Positions 1 through 8,658 of a DNA stretch of 64,000 nt are shown here, piece after piece. The notes beneath the pieces are model-generated. The model saw only the letters and a list, made by a program, of their open reading frames with translations. It ran no database searches and was not told where the DNA came from. This stretch comes from Flavobacteriaceae bacterium. GTDB lineage: Bacteria; Bacteroidota; Bacteroidia; Flavobacteriales; Flavobacteriaceae. The position numbers were made by a program, and so were the translations under genes. The DNA lies in assembly GCA_002862705.1 (NCBI GenBank), contig PKDU01000031.1, positions 35,649 through 99,648 on the forward strand, in the 5' to 3' direction. Every line of letters begins with the position of its first letter. Within the stretch, counting starts at the first letter, position 1.

Positions 1-882
1 GCCTTTTGCATTGTAGGCTTTATAGCCAAAAATGGGCTTAGCTCGGTCAGGCATTATAGATTCCTTACCGTTTATGTATATGATGCCATCTTCTATAGTG
101 AGTGTATCTCCTGGTATGGCAACACAACGTTTTACATAATTAGATTTTTTGTCAACGGGCTTCACAACGCCTGCCTCTTTCTTAAAGAATTGCCTTACGG
201 TATCTGCGGGCCAGCTGAAAACGACAATATCGTTGCGTTTTATTTGCTGTAGTCCCGGAAGTCTCATGTAGGGGAGTTGTGGTTTTTTTAAATACGACCT
301 TGTCTTTAGCAAAGGGATGGTGTCATGAACCATGGGAAATGAAACCACCGTTTGTGGTGTTCGTGCGCCATAATGGAATTTGCTTACTAATAGAAAATCG
401 CCTACCAATAATGATTTTTCCAAAGATCCCGTTGGGATGATGTACGGTTGCATAAAATAAGCATGTACAACGGTAGCAATAACCACCGCATAAACTGTTG
501 ATCCAATAAATTGACCAAATTTTGTTTTTGGAACAGTAGGTTGCTCTGGATTATACGTTACATCACTAGCGTAGTTTATATAAAAGCCATAGAGCCCCAA
601 GGTGGCCCATGCTAAGAAGGTGTCTGTCAATGAATCTTTACCAAACTTTCGTGCTGTTTCCACCCAAACTACTGGGAGCATTAACAGGTTTATAATAGGA
701 AAATACAACAGGATAACCCACCAAGCGGGTCGTCTAATGATACGAAGTAATATAACAGAGTTGTATATGGGTACGGCTGCTAAAAAAGGGGCATACCCCG
801 CTTTTTTATACAACTTCCACAGTTTAACAAACATGAGGAGTTGACAAAGCAAAACAAACAAAGCCCATTGAGATAACGTCAT
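1..882 (-). CDS. lepB: Signal peptidase I (3' end cut by window edge)
   Basis: Membrane serine protease that removes Sec signal peptides. The reading frame starts at an ATG at 882 and runs off the left edge after 294 codons, so the C-terminal part is missing. Hydrophobic segments lie near residues 5-20, 35-75 and 124-142. They are followed by the catalytic serine in PTGSLEKSL (Ser153) and the general base lysine in YVKRCVAIPGD (Lys251), with the GD box after it. The long N-terminal membrane region before the catalytic serine is usual for flavobacterial LepB proteins, which are longer than the E. coli enzyme. It starts 11 bases after dapB ends and is the last visible gene of the parA-parB-DUF5683-dapB-lepB run. 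Identification is firm; the length is unknown. Confidence 0.95.
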   Translation of the reverse strand, partial: MTLSQWALFVLLCQLLMFVKLWKLYKKAGYAPFLAAVPIYNSVILLRIIRRPAWWVILLYFPIINLLMLPVVWVETARKFGKDSLTDTFLAWATLGLYGFYINYASDVTYNPEQPTVPKTKFGQFIGSTVYAVVIATVVHAYFMQPYIIPTGSLEKSLLVGDFLLVSKFHYGARTPQTVVSFPMVHDTIPLLKTRSYLKKPQLPYMRLPGLQQIKRNDIVVFSWPADTVRQFFKKEAGVVKPVDKKSNYVKRCVAIPGDTLTIEDGIIYINGKESIMPDRAKPIFGYKAYNAKG

Positions 883-893
883 AATTTGGAGTA

Positions 894-1598
894 TTAGGTT
901 ATGTTTAAAACATCTTTCATTGTAAAAATACCGCTTTTGCCGTTAACCCACTCTGCAGCAATAACTGCTCCCAAGGCAAAACCATCGCGATTGTGTGCAA
1001 TATGCTCAATACTGATTTTGTCTGTTTCTGAGTTATAAGCAACGGTATGCGTGCCGGGAACTTCTGACAAGCGTGCTGCCTTAATAGGCAAATCCATTCC
1101 TTTTGCTTCTTCTTCCAATGCCCAAGTATTTTTGTCTATATGCGGTAAAATACCTTCTGCAAGTGTGATGGCTGTGCCACTAGGCGCGTCTAGCTTTTGG
1201 GTGTGATGTATCTCTGTGAGGCTGGCATCATATTGTTTGTGCTGCCCCATCATTTCCGCTAGTTTTTCATTGAGTGCAAAAAATATATTTACCCCTAAAC
1301 TAAAGTTTGAAGCATATAAAAAGGCTCCCTTTTTAGCAGCACACAATGATTCGATATCCGCGCGACTTTCAAGCCAGCCTGTTGTGCCGCAAACAACAGC
1401 TACCCCTTCGTTTAAGGCATGTGTGATGTTTGCTACTGCAGAGGACGGAACACTGAAGTTAATGGCTACTTCAGCACCATTTAGCGCATCTTTTGGATTG
1501 TCTTTGTCTATGATGGCAACGACCTCGTGACCTCTTGACTTTGCAATGCTTTCAATGGCCTTACCCATTCTTCCGTAACCTAACAGGGCTATCTTCAT
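894..1598 (-). CDS. dapB: 4-hydroxy-tetrahydrodipicolinate reductase
   Basis: Cytosolic NAD(P)H-dependent reductase of the diaminopimelate/lysine pathway, making tetrahydrodipicolinate. The 234-residue product has the N-terminal dinucleotide motif GYGRMG (residues 7-12), the loop VVCGTTGW near 68-75, and the family signature EIHHTQKLDAPSGTA with catalytic His131/His132 and Lys135. It is shorter than the roughly 270-residue enterobacterial enzyme but matches the compact Bacteroidota form. It lies one base downstream of the DUF5683 gene and 11 bases upstream of lepB, so it is almost certainly cotranscribed with the parAB genes. Confidence 0.97.
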   Translation of the reverse strand: MKIALLGYGRMGKAIESIAKSRGHEVVAIIDKDNPKDALNGAEVAINFSVPSSAVANITHALNEGVAVVCGTTGWLESRADIESLCAAKKGAFLYASNFSLGVNIFFALNEKLAEMMGQHKQYDASLTEIHHTQKLDAPSGTAITLAEGILPHIDKNTWALEEEAKGMDLPIKAARLSEVPGTHTVAYNSETDKISIEHIAHNRDGFALGAVIAAEWVNGKSGIFTMKDVLNIT

Positions 1599-1599
1599 A

Positions 1600-2145
1600 T
1601 TAAAAAGTTAATGCGACCCGCATTCCCGCTACCGGTTGTGCACCAACAGGCGCAACATCGAAGTAGGGTTTTACAGTCAAATCGCTGTTTACATTGTATT
1701 GTTTTAAGTGTGCGTCGATATTGGCGTCCAAGATATTAAGAAAATAAAAGCCCAAGATAAAAAGCATCGAACGATCTCTGTTGCGTTTATAAAAGTCTTG
1801 ACCATCTATTAGGCGGTCTGTACTTGTGATGAGTTTTTGAAATTCATCATCGTTATATCCAGCGATTCTTCTTTTGTAAGCATTCCGGTATCGCAAATAG
1901 TTTTTGTGATTTTGATCGTAAGTATGTATGAGGGCACCCATACCAACATATACAACTGGAATTTTCCAATAGCGTTTGTTGTAGGCCTGTCCCAAGCCCG
2001 GAAGTACGGCAGAATAAAAAGCGGCTTTTGCAGGCCTTAAGGGGTCTTCGTTTTCTATTTTTTGCATGTCGTCTACGATAATTTGCTGTCCAAAGACAAA
2101 GCAACTGCAGCACGACACAAAAATGAATAGGACGAAACGCTTCAC
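1600..2145 (-). CDS. DUF5683 domain-containing protein
   Basis: Envelope protein of unknown function, 181 residues. An N-terminal signal peptide (about residues 1-19, ending near FVFGQQ) is followed by a region rich in Pro, Lys and Ala with the segment AAFYSAVLPGLGQAYNKRYWK, the recognisable core of DUF5683. Two more hydrophobic stretches (about 66-76 and 127-140) suggest membrane association. Its stop is one base before dapB and its start overlaps the parB stop by one base. This parB-DUF5683-dapB order recurs in flavobacteria. No function can be assigned from sequence. Confidence 0.88.
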   Translation of the reverse strand: MKRFVLFIFVSCCSCFVFGQQIIVDDMQKIENEDPLRPAKAAFYSAVLPGLGQAYNKRYWKIPVVYVGMGALIHTYDQNHKNYLRYRNAYKRRIAGYNDDEFQKLITSTDRLIDGQDFYKRNRDRSMLFILGFYFLNILDANIDAHLKQYNVNSDLTVKPYFDVAPVGAQPVAGMRVALTF

Positions 2146-2993
2146 TATTTTAATTTTTTACGAATGTTTTTGAACTCTTTTTCAGAAGCAAAAGAAATGA
2201 TGATTTTACCTGCGCCGTTCTTGTCAACTGTGGTTTGCACGGGTGCATCGAAAAAGTTTTTAATTGAATCCACGTATTTTGATGTATAATCTTCGGCTGG
2301 AGCGGCTTTGGCCCGTTTAGGCTTAACGGCTTGTTCCGTAGCCCTTACCGACATCCCTGTTGACACAATTTTTTTATACAGTTTTAATTGCTCTTGTTTA
2401 TTTGCAACACTGAGTAATGCACGTCCGTGTCCCATGCTGATAAAACCGTCTCTAATGCCCGATTGTATGATAGGGTCAAGGTTTAATAGGCGCAAGTAAT
2501 TGGTAACCGTCGATCGCTTTTTTCCAACGCGTTTGCTCATTTGCTCTTGCGTTAGTTCAATTTCGTTGATAAGTCTGTCGTAGCTCAACGCAATTTCAAT
2601 GGGGTCCAAATCATCTCTTTGGATGTTTTCAACCAATGCCATTTCCAATGATTCTTGATCGTTTGCAACGCGAACAAAAGCAGGAATGGATTTTAGGTTG
2701 ATGGATTGTGAAGCCCTAAAGCGGCGCTCACCAGAAACCAATTGATAGCTGTTGTCTTTGAGTTTACGTACCGTTATGGGCTGGATAACGCCCAACTCAG
2801 CAATGGACGAAGCCAGTTCTGCCAAAGTATCTGGATTAAACTGCGTTCGTGGCTGAAAAGGATTGGTTTCGATTTGATTTAAGGGAAGTTCAATAACCTT
2901 TCCTTCTACGCTGCCTTGAACAAGATTTTCATCTGTTGGGAGTAGTGCTGATAGCCCACGTCCCATGGGTTGCCGTTTTTTTGCTTTTGCCAT
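2145..2993 (-). CDS. parB: ParB/RepB/Spo0J family chromosome partition protein
   Basis: DNA-binding CTPase clamp that loads at parS sites near the replication origin and works with ParA in chromosome segregation. The 282-residue product shows the ParB N-terminal domain from about residue 33 (IELPLNQIETNPFQPR), the GERR box at 88-91 that forms the CTP site, the downstream LVENIQRDDL segment, and a helix-turn-helix around TQEQMSKRVGKKRSTVTNYLRL. A short lysine-rich C-terminal dimerisation region follows. It is one base downstream of parA. No convincing parS site was found inside the window. Confidence 0.97.
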   Translation of the reverse strand: MAKAKKRQPMGRGLSALLPTDENLVQGSVEGKVIELPLNQIETNPFQPRTQFNPDTLAELASSIAELGVIQPITVRKLKDNSYQLVSGERRFRASQSINLKSIPAFVRVANDQESLEMALVENIQRDDLDPIEIALSYDRLINEIELTQEQMSKRVGKKRSTVTNYLRLLNLDPIIQSGIRDGFISMGHGRALLSVANKQEQLKLYKKIVSTGMSVRATEQAVKPKRAKAAPAEDYTSKYVDSIKNFFDAPVQTTVDKNGAGKIIISFASEKEFKNIRKKLK

Positions 2994-2994
2994 A

Positions 2995-3759
2995 TTACTT
3001 TTTTTTGTTGATTAGTTCTTGTGCCAACTTCAAATAGCTAGAAGCCCCTTTGCTGGTGGCATCGTAATCAATAATTGTTTCTCCAAAGCTGGGTGCTTCA
3101 CCAAGCTTTACATTTCTTTGGATAATGGTACTAAAGACCATGTTTCCAAAGTGTTTTTTCACTTCATCCACAACTTGGTTCGACAAACGCAGTCTGGAGT
3201 CGTACATGGTGAGTAACATGCCCTCAATCCCAAGGCCTGCATTGTGGATTTTCTGAATACTTTTTATGGTGTTTAGTAGTTTTCCTAAGCCCTCGAGTGC
3301 AAAATATTCGCATTGAATGGGAATGATAACCGAATGAGCAGCCGTAAGCGCATTTAATGTAATCAGCCCAAGGGATGGCGCACAGTCAATAAAAATATAA
3401 TCGTAATCGTCTTTAATGGGATCCAGTGCCTTGCGAAGCATCATTTCCCGATGGGTTTTGTCAACCAACTCAATTTCGATGGCCACTAGGTCAATATGTG
3501 CTGGTATTAAATTAAGGTTAGGTGAATTTGTTGCTACAATGGCTTCTTTGGCAGTAATGGTGTGCTCTAATACTTGGTAGGATCCTTTTTCAACGGCATC
3601 AACTTCAATGCCTAGTCCAGATGTAGCGTTGGCTTGTGGATCGGCATCAACGAGGAGTACTTTTTTTTCAAGTACGCCAAGTGAAGCCGCAAGATTTACA
3701 GAAGTGGTTGTTTTTCCAACCCCGCCTTTCTGATTCGCTATGGCAATAATTTTTCCCAT
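2995..3759 (-). CDS. parA: ParA family ATPase (chromosome partitioning)
   Basis: Deviant Walker-type ATPase that forms the nucleoid gradient moved by ParB-parS complexes. The 254-residue product has the deviant Walker A motif KGGVGKTT at residues 11-18, Walker A' region DADPQANAT near 39-47, and Walker B YIFIDCAPSLGLIT near 121-134. The length is normal for Soj-type ParA without an N-terminal DNA-binding domain, which fits a chromosomal rather than plasmid system. First gene of the run leading to parB, DUF5683, dapB and lepB. Confidence 0.98.
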   Translation of the reverse strand: MGKIIAIANQKGGVGKTTTSVNLAASLGVLEKKVLLVDADPQANATSGLGIEVDAVEKGSYQVLEHTITAKEAIVATNSPNLNLIPAHIDLVAIEIELVDKTHREMMLRKALDPIKDDYDYIFIDCAPSLGLITLNALTAAHSVIIPIQCEYFALEGLGKLLNTIKSIQKIHNAGLGIEGMLLTMYDSRLRLSNQVVDEVKKHFGNMVFSTIIQRNVKLGEAPSFGETIIDYDATSKGASSYLKLAQELINKKK

Positions 3760-3821
3760 CTAAACAAATGAAATGTAAAAATACTACTAAAATGCAGTAG
3801 TATCTACCAAATTTATGTTAA

Positions 3822-4697
3822 CTATTTTTTCTTTCTAATGGCAAGCTCTAATATGTCCCACATGGTTTTTTTAACCTGCTCTAGATTGTTGAATTGACCA
3901 GCGCCTTTGAGCCATTCGCCACCATCCAGTGTGATTACTTCTCCGTTGAGGTAAGCGCCAAAATCTGAAACCATATAGGCAACTAGATTTGCCAACTCCT
4001 GATGTTCGCCCACTCTTCCAATTGGAATGCGTTTTTTAGGATCAAATTTCTTTTTTATTGGTGCAGGCAGCAAACGATCCCAAGCGCCTTTGGTAGGGAA
4101 GGGGCCGGGAGCAACAGCGTTGAAACGCATGCCGTATTTTGCCCACTCAACAGCCAGTGAGCGTGTCATGGCCAAAACCCCTGCTTTGGCACAGGCAGAA
4201 GGCACTACATAGCCCGAACCTGTAAAGGCATAGGTGGTTACGATATTGAGTACATTGGTGTTTTGTTGTTTGGTTTTAATCCAATGTTTTCCAAAGCTAA
4301 GCGTACAGTTTTTTGTTCCCTTAAGAACAATATCCAAAATGGTGTCAAACGCATTTGACGACAGTCGTTCGGTAGGTGCTATAAAATTACCAGCCGCATT
4401 ATTGACCAATACGTCTACAGGTCCATACGTTTCCAGTACTTGACTGTGCATGGATTCAACTTCATCAATATTGCGAACATCACAAGCAACCGCATAACAA
4501 TCACCTCCTGTTTCTTGCATTAATTCCTGTGCGGTAGTTTCTAGCTTTTCGAGGTTCCGTGAAGTTATGGCAACCTTAGCTCCAAGTTTTAGAAAATAAC
4601 TGGTCATCGATTTACCTAGTCCACTTCCGCCGCCAGTAACGACTATAACTTTTCCTGCTAAGGCATCGTCTCGCAACATTTGTTCTGCGTGTTTCAT
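3822..4697 (-). CDS. SDR family oxidoreductase, 2,4-dienoyl-CoA reductase-like
   Basis: Probable NADPH-dependent reductase acting on enoyl-type CoA thioesters in unsaturated fatty acid oxidation. The 291-residue product has the Rossmann motif TGGGSGLG (21-28) and NNAAGNF (99-105). The classical SDR tetrad YxxxK is absent: Ser167 stands four residues before Lys171. Instead Tyr156 lies 15 residues before the lysine, the arrangement known in mitochondrial 2,4-dienoyl-CoA reductase. The NAVAPGPFPTKGAWDRLLP segment is also typical of that subgroup. It follows the ftsB-like gene by 15 bases and probably shares its transcript. Substrate is inferred from family similarity only. Confidence 0.88.
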   Translation of the reverse strand: MKHAEQMLRDDALAGKVIVVTGGGSGLGKSMTSYFLKLGAKVAITSRNLEKLETTAQELMQETGGDCYAVACDVRNIDEVESMHSQVLETYGPVDVLVNNAAGNFIAPTERLSSNAFDTILDIVLKGTKNCTLSFGKHWIKTKQQNTNVLNIVTTYAFTGSGYVVPSACAKAGVLAMTRSLAVEWAKYGMRFNAVAPGPFPTKGAWDRLLPAPIKKKFDPKKRIPIGRVGEHQELANLVAYMVSDFGAYLNGEVITLDGGEWLKGAGQFNNLEQVKKTMWDILELAIRKKK

Positions 4698-4712
4698 GTT
4701 GTTTTTATTTAG

Positions 4713-5024
4713 TTAATTAATTGTGTCAGCATACTCAATAAGGTATACGTCCTCATTCTTTCTTTTCATCAGATAACGCTCTCTTGCATAGCGTTCCATT
4801 TCTATGGAGTCGCTTAACTGTAAGAGTGTTTTTCTATCTAAAGCGATGCTTTCTTCCAAAGTGCTTTTTTGCCTTTCTAATTCCGATAATTTGCGCTCAA
4901 GACTAAAGTAAATGAGCAGCGAATTGGAATCCAGAAAAACCATCCATACAACAAAAAATATCCCAATTAAGGCATATAGATTGGTGGCTAACTTAAACCA
5001 TGGATTTTTAAAAAGCTTTTTCAT
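4713..5024 (-). CDS. FtsB/DivIC-type septum formation initiator
   Basis: Small bitopic membrane protein expected in the divisome FtsQ-FtsB-FtsL subcomplex. The 103-residue product has a cytoplasmic basic N-terminus, one transmembrane helix (about residues 12-30, LATNLYALIGIFFVVWMVF), and a periplasmic coiled coil (about 39-75, SLERKLSELERQKSTLEESI). It ends with a YARERYLMKRKNEDVYLIEY segment that matches the conserved end of the family. The start overlaps the udk stop by four bases, indicating translational coupling. Family assignment is good, but FtsB and DivIC cannot be told apart from sequence alone. Confidence 0.88.
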   Translation of the reverse strand: MKKLFKNPWFKLATNLYALIGIFFVVWMVFLDSNSLLIYFSLERKLSELERQKSTLEESIALDRKTLLQLSDSIEMERYARERYLMKRKNEDVYLIEYADTIN

Positions 5025-5623
5025 CTAATTGTTGTTGCTATCCACGCTTGCATTTGATTTTTCGCAACGTTCAAATCGTTATTTGTGATAACCACGTCTG
5101 CCGTGTGCAAATGTGGCGCTATAAACTGATTGTGCATGGCGTGGAGTGTATTTTCAAAACGCGCCATCACTTCTTCTTTTGTTCTGCCTCTAGTGTTTAT
5201 ATCACGTTCCATACGTCGTTCAACGCGTTTATTTATATCAGCTTCAATATACACTTTATAGTCAAATAAATCACGAAGTGGCGCATGAGCAAACACCAAA
5301 ATGCCTTCAATTAAAATGTATTTTTTTGGATGGATAACCTCAAATTCATCCTTTCGTAAATGCTGTTCGAACGAATATAATGGGCTTTTTATTGATTTGC
5401 CTTTTTTAAGTTGGACAACATGATTTGCAAGTAAATCCAAATCAAGCGCATCGGGGTGATCAAAGTTGATGAGACAACGCGCTTCAAAAGACAGCTCTGG
5501 CAAGTGTTTGTAATAGCGGTCTTGTGAGAGTATTAGCGTTTTCTCTTTACCCAATATTTCTGCAATATAACTGACAAGGGTGGTTTTGCCTGCACCCGTA
5601 CCTCCACTAATTCCAATTATCAC
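5021..5623 (-). CDS. udk: Uridine kinase
   Basis: Cytosolic phosphorylation of uridine and cytidine in pyrimidine salvage. The 200-residue product carries the P-loop GISGGTGAGKTT (residues 4-15), the nucleoside-binding segment LSQDRYYKHLPE, NFDHPDALD (about 54-62), and the RRMERDINTRGRT lid region near 136-148, all in the usual order for the family. Length is normal. It opens a three-gene run with the ftsB-like and SDR genes, with a four-base stop/start overlap to the former. Confidence 0.96.
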   Translation of the reverse strand: MIIGISGGTGAGKTTLVSYIAEILGKEKTLILSQDRYYKHLPELSFEARCLINFDHPDALDLDLLANHVVQLKKGKSIKSPLYSFEQHLRKDEFEVIHPKKYILIEGILVFAHAPLRDLFDYKVYIEADINKRVERRMERDINTRGRTKEEVMARFENTLHAMHNQFIAPHLHTADVVITNNDLNVAKNQMQAWIATTIR

Positions 5624-5766
5624 CTATCACTGATTTTTGTAAAGATAAGCTTCCAACTCAGATGGTCTGCTTTTTTGGATTGATAAATGTTAACAGAAAA
5701 ATAAACGATGTTAACCTACTTCATTTTAAACTTTATTGGAATACGCAATTGGCTATTAAGGCTAAA

Positions 5767-5844
<78 letters not shown>

Positions 5845-5867
5845 AATAAAAGGTCGGTTTTAAAAAG

Positions 5868-5942
5868 TCGGGGTGGCAGGATTCGAACCTGCGACCTCCT
5901 GCTCCCAAAGCAGGCGCGATGACCGGGCTACGCTACACCCCG
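5868..5942 (-). tRNA. tRNA-Pro (anticodon TGG)
   Basis: A 75-base cloverleaf on the minus strand: acceptor CGGGGTG/CACCCCG, anticodon stem CCTGC/GCAGG around the loop TTTGGGA (anticodon TGG), T arm GGTTCGAATCC, discriminator A, no encoded CCA. It is 23 bases from the GGG isoacceptor, so the pair is likely one transcript, with this gene first. Confidence 0.97.
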
Positions 5943-6066
5943 TTAAAAACGGACTGCAAATATAGAATATATCGTAAGGTTGCCAAACATAATTTCTTAT
6001 CATTTTAGATAATAGATTGATAATAACTTTTGATAGTATTAATGTCAATCTGTCGCCTTAATCCTG

Positions 6067-6074
6067 TAATTTTG
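6067..6074 (+). promoter_or_regulatory. Putative -7 promoter box for trxB
   Basis: TAATTTTG is an exact match to the Bacteroidota -7 consensus TAnnTTTG, placed 17 bases before the trxB ATG. No TTG -33 element at the usual spacing is obvious. Inference from motif only. Confidence 0.55.
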
Positions 6075-6091
6075 AATTCAAACAATGAATC

Positions 6092-7048
6092 ATGAGTGAG
6101 GCACCTGAACATATCAAAACATTAATTATTGGGTCCGGACCCGCGGGCTATACCGCTGCTATCTATGCTGCTCGTGCAGATTTAAATCCTGTTGTATATA
6201 CAGGTTTAGAACCAGGTGGACAACTTACAACTACCACAGAAGTTGATAATTTTCCGGGATATCCTGAGGGTGTTGACGGCCCAACCATGATGGTAGAGCT
6301 ACAACAACAAGCCGAACGTTTTGGAACAGATGTCCGTATTGGAATGGCTACTGCAGTAGATTTTTCCAAAGAACCAGGCGGGTTACACCGTGTTACCATT
6401 GATGACAATAAAAAAGTATTGGCAGAGACAGTCATCATTTCCACTGGAGCAACTGCCAAATACTTAGGCTTGCCTAGTGAGCAACGTTTGCGTGGTGGAG
6501 GTGTTTCGGCCTGCGCTGTATGTGACGGTTTCTTTTATAAAGGACAGGATGTTGCTATTGTGGGTGGTGGAGACACCGCAGCTGAAGAGGCTACATATTT
6601 AGCCAATATTTGTAGCAAGGTCACCATGTTGGTGCGTAAAGACCATATGAGAGCCTCAAAAGCCATGCAACACCGCGTAACTTCAACTCCAAATATTGAT
6701 TTGCGTTATAATACCGAAATTGACGAAGTGCTAGGAGATATGGTTGTTGAAGGACTTCGAATGGTCAACAATCAAACAGGTAAAAAAGAAGAAATTGCCA
6801 TTACAGGACTTTTCATTGCTATTGGACACAAACCAAACACGGATATTTTCAAAGGACAGCTTGACATGGATGATGCCGGTTATCTTATAACTGAAGGCAA
6901 ATCCACTAAAACGAATATTCCAGGCGTTTTTGCTTCTGGAGATGTTCAAGATAAAGAATACCGTCAGGCAGTAACTGCTGCTGGAACGGGCTGTATGGCT
7001 GCTTTGGATGCTGAACGCTATTTGGCTACCATTGAAACACCGGTTTAG
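6092..7048 (+). CDS. trxB: Thioredoxin-disulfide reductase
   Basis: NADPH- and FAD-dependent enzyme that keeps thioredoxin reduced in the cytosol. The 318-residue product has the FAD-binding motif GSGPAG (14-19), the redox-active pair in ACAVCDGFF (Cys141 and Cys144), the NADPH motif GGGDTAAEEA just after it, and the C-terminal FAD segment GVFASGDVQD. Length and domain order are normal for bacterial low-molecular-weight TrxR. The DUF4442 gene starts three bases after its stop. OxyR and a peroxiredoxin operon elsewhere in the window act in the same redox network. Confidence 0.98.
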   Translation: MSEAPEHIKTLIIGSGPAGYTAAIYAARADLNPVVYTGLEPGGQLTTTTEVDNFPGYPEGVDGPTMMVELQQQAERFGTDVRIGMATAVDFSKEPGGLHRVTIDDNKKVLAETVIISTGATAKYLGLPSEQRLRGGGVSACAVCDGFFYKGQDVAIVGGGDTAAEEATYLANICSKVTMLVRKDHMRASKAMQHRVTSTPNIDLRYNTEIDEVLGDMVVEGLRMVNNQTGKKEEIAITGLFIAIGHKPNTDIFKGQLDMDDAGYLITEGKSTKTNIPGVFASGDVQDKEYRQAVTAAGTGCMAALDAERYLATIETPV

Positions 7049-7051
7049 ATA

Positions 7052-7507
7052 ATGCGTACAACACCATCATCTATTAAATTTTATACGCTCTTTAAGCTAC
7101 CCGCGGCTTATTTTACTGGCGTACGAGTAAGAAGCATAGATGAAAAACAATGTACGGTTCGTGTGCGTTTGAATTTTATGAATAAAAACCCCTTTCGCTC
7201 TATGTTTTGGGCAGTTCAAGGGATGGCTGCCGAATTAAGTACGGGCGCTTTAATCATGCATGCATTGCACGGTTCAAACACAAAAGCCGCTATGTTGGTA
7301 ATCGAGAACAAGGCTACGTTTTCAAAAAAGGCAGTCGGACAGATACGCTTTAGTTGCAATCAAGGCGAGGCAGTCTTGCGTGCTATTCATACGGCCAAAG
7401 AAGCTAATGCGCCCCAACAGCTTTGGCTAAACGCCAACGGACTTGACGAAACTGGTGAAGAAGTGTCCTCTTTTTCTTTTTTGTGGACCATAAAAGTCAA
7501 AAATTAA
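7052..7507 (+). CDS. DUF4442 domain hotdog-fold protein (thioesterase-like)
   Basis: The 151-residue product resembles DUF4442 proteins, which have the hotdog fold of acyl-CoA thioesterases. Visible family features are the N-terminal helix SSIKFYTLFKLPAAYFTG, the VRVRLNFMNKNPFRSMFWAVQGMAAELSTG strand-helix core, and a C-terminal EEVSSFSFLWTIK strand. No catalytic residue can be assigned with certainty and the substrate is unknown. It lies three bases after trxB and is probably in its operon. Confidence 0.8.
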   Translation: MRTTPSSIKFYTLFKLPAAYFTGVRVRSIDEKQCTVRVRLNFMNKNPFRSMFWAVQGMAAELSTGALIMHALHGSNTKAAMLVIENKATFSKKAVGQIRFSCNQGEAVLRAIHTAKEANAPQQLWLNANGLDETGEEVSSFSFLWTIKVKN

Positions 7508-7564
7508 CATTTCTACAACACTATTATTGGATGCGATTTACGTATTTCGCATCAAACAACAACC

Positions 7565-7741
7565 ATGTCACCTAAACCAACAGTATCGTATTTTAAAAAG
7601 ATTCTAACAAATGTTTATGGATACCCTAGCATCTTTTATAAAGAGTTAAAAAAGGCCAAAAACCAGCTCGATGCTTATGATTATGTAAGACTAAAGCAAT
7701 GGGCTTCTAAACTTGAGAAGTCTCGAGTTACTTTGGACTAA
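7565..7741 (+). CDS. Small hypothetical protein (58 aa)
   Basis: A short frame starting at ATG 7565 encodes a basic 58-residue protein beginning MSPKPTVSYFKKILTNVYG and ending LEKSRVTLD. Sequence-like codon use, an ATG close behind the trxB-DUF4442 pair (57 bases), and a regular pattern of Lys/Tyr/Leu suggesting two amphipathic helices make it plausible. There is no signal peptide or membrane segment. Its last 14 bases overlap the end of oxyR on the other strand. I do not recognise a family. Confidence 0.5.
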   Translation: MSPKPTVSYFKKILTNVYGYPSIFYKELKKAKNQLDAYDYVRLKQWASKLEKSRVTLD

Positions 7742-8657
7742 TAATCTTTATGTCCTCATAAACTATAGCCCCTCTAATTATAGCTCTGATTTTATCGTGT
7801 AAGGCTTCAATGATGTGTAGCTTTAGTTTTCGTTGATGGTAAATCATACTCACTTCACGTGCAGGCTCAGGTGTTTCAAAGGATTTTAAATTTAGTTGCT
7901 GTTTATCACTTAATTTCCGCGTGTGTAAATACGGCAATAAGGTGATGCCCAAACCCTCTTCTGCCAATTGCACTAAGGTTTCAAAGCTGCCGCTTTTAAT
8001 CTCAAACGGAAGGGGCACTTCGTGTTTTATTTTACAAATATTTAATGCTGAATTTCTAAAACAATGCCCGTCTTGTAAGAGTAAAACCTGTTCATGTTTT
8101 AACATTTCGGCAATAATGCTTTTTTCTTTACTAAGCTTGGAATGTGTAGGTGCATAAACCATAAAGGGTTCGTAGTAAAGCGGCTTTTCAAATATGTGCT
8201 CATAATCTAGTGGCGTAGCCGCAATACCTGCGTCGAGCGTTCCTTTTTCTAGATTCTCAATAATTTGTTGGGTAGGCATTTCTTCAATTTTCAAAACAAG
8301 TTTGGGATAAGCCTTTAAAACAGTTTGTAAAAACAAGGGGAGTAGCGTAGACATAACCGTAGGTATGATGCCGAGTTTAAAACTGCCACCAATCACCCCT
8401 TTTTCTTGTTGAATGACATCTTGTATTCTATCTGATTCTGCTACAATAAGGCGTGCTTGTTCAATGATTTTTTCACCAACTGCTGTAAGTCCAATTGGTT
8501 TTTGGGCACGGTCAAATATTTTAAGATCAAGCTCTTGCTCCAGCTTTTGAATTTGCATACTCAGTGTTGGCTGGGTAACATAAACGTGTTGGGCTGCAGT
8601 GGTGAAATTTCGGTGTTCTGCTACAGCAATACAATATTTAAGTTGGGTTATGGTCAT
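7728..8657 (-). CDS. oxyR: OxyR-type LysR regulator of peroxide response
   Basis: Transcription factor that senses hydrogen peroxide through a cysteine pair. The 309-residue product has the LysR winged helix at the N-terminus (residues 1-60, FTTAAQHVYVTQPTLSMQIQKLE) and a periplasmic-binding-like sensor domain. The sensor has LLLQDGHCFRNSALNIC, placing Cys199 and Cys208 at the same positions as in E. coli OxyR, so peroxide sensing by disulfide formation is expected. It starts one base after the cyclophilin gene and is likely in its operon. trxB, sodC and the peroxiredoxin operon are plausible targets, but no binding site was identified. Confidence 0.93.
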   Translation of the reverse strand: MTITQLKYCIAVAEHRNFTTAAQHVYVTQPTLSMQIQKLEQELDLKIFDRAQKPIGLTAVGEKIIEQARLIVAESDRIQDVIQQEKGVIGGSFKLGIIPTVMSTLLPLFLQTVLKAYPKLVLKIEEMPTQQIIENLEKGTLDAGIAATPLDYEHIFEKPLYYEPFMVYAPTHSKLSKEKSIIAEMLKHEQVLLLQDGHCFRNSALNICKIKHEVPLPFEIKSGSFETLVQLAEEGLGITLLPYLHTRKLSDKQQLNLKSFETPEPAREVSMIYHQRKLKLHIIEALHDKIRAIIRGAIVYEDIKIISPK

Positions 8658-8658
8658 T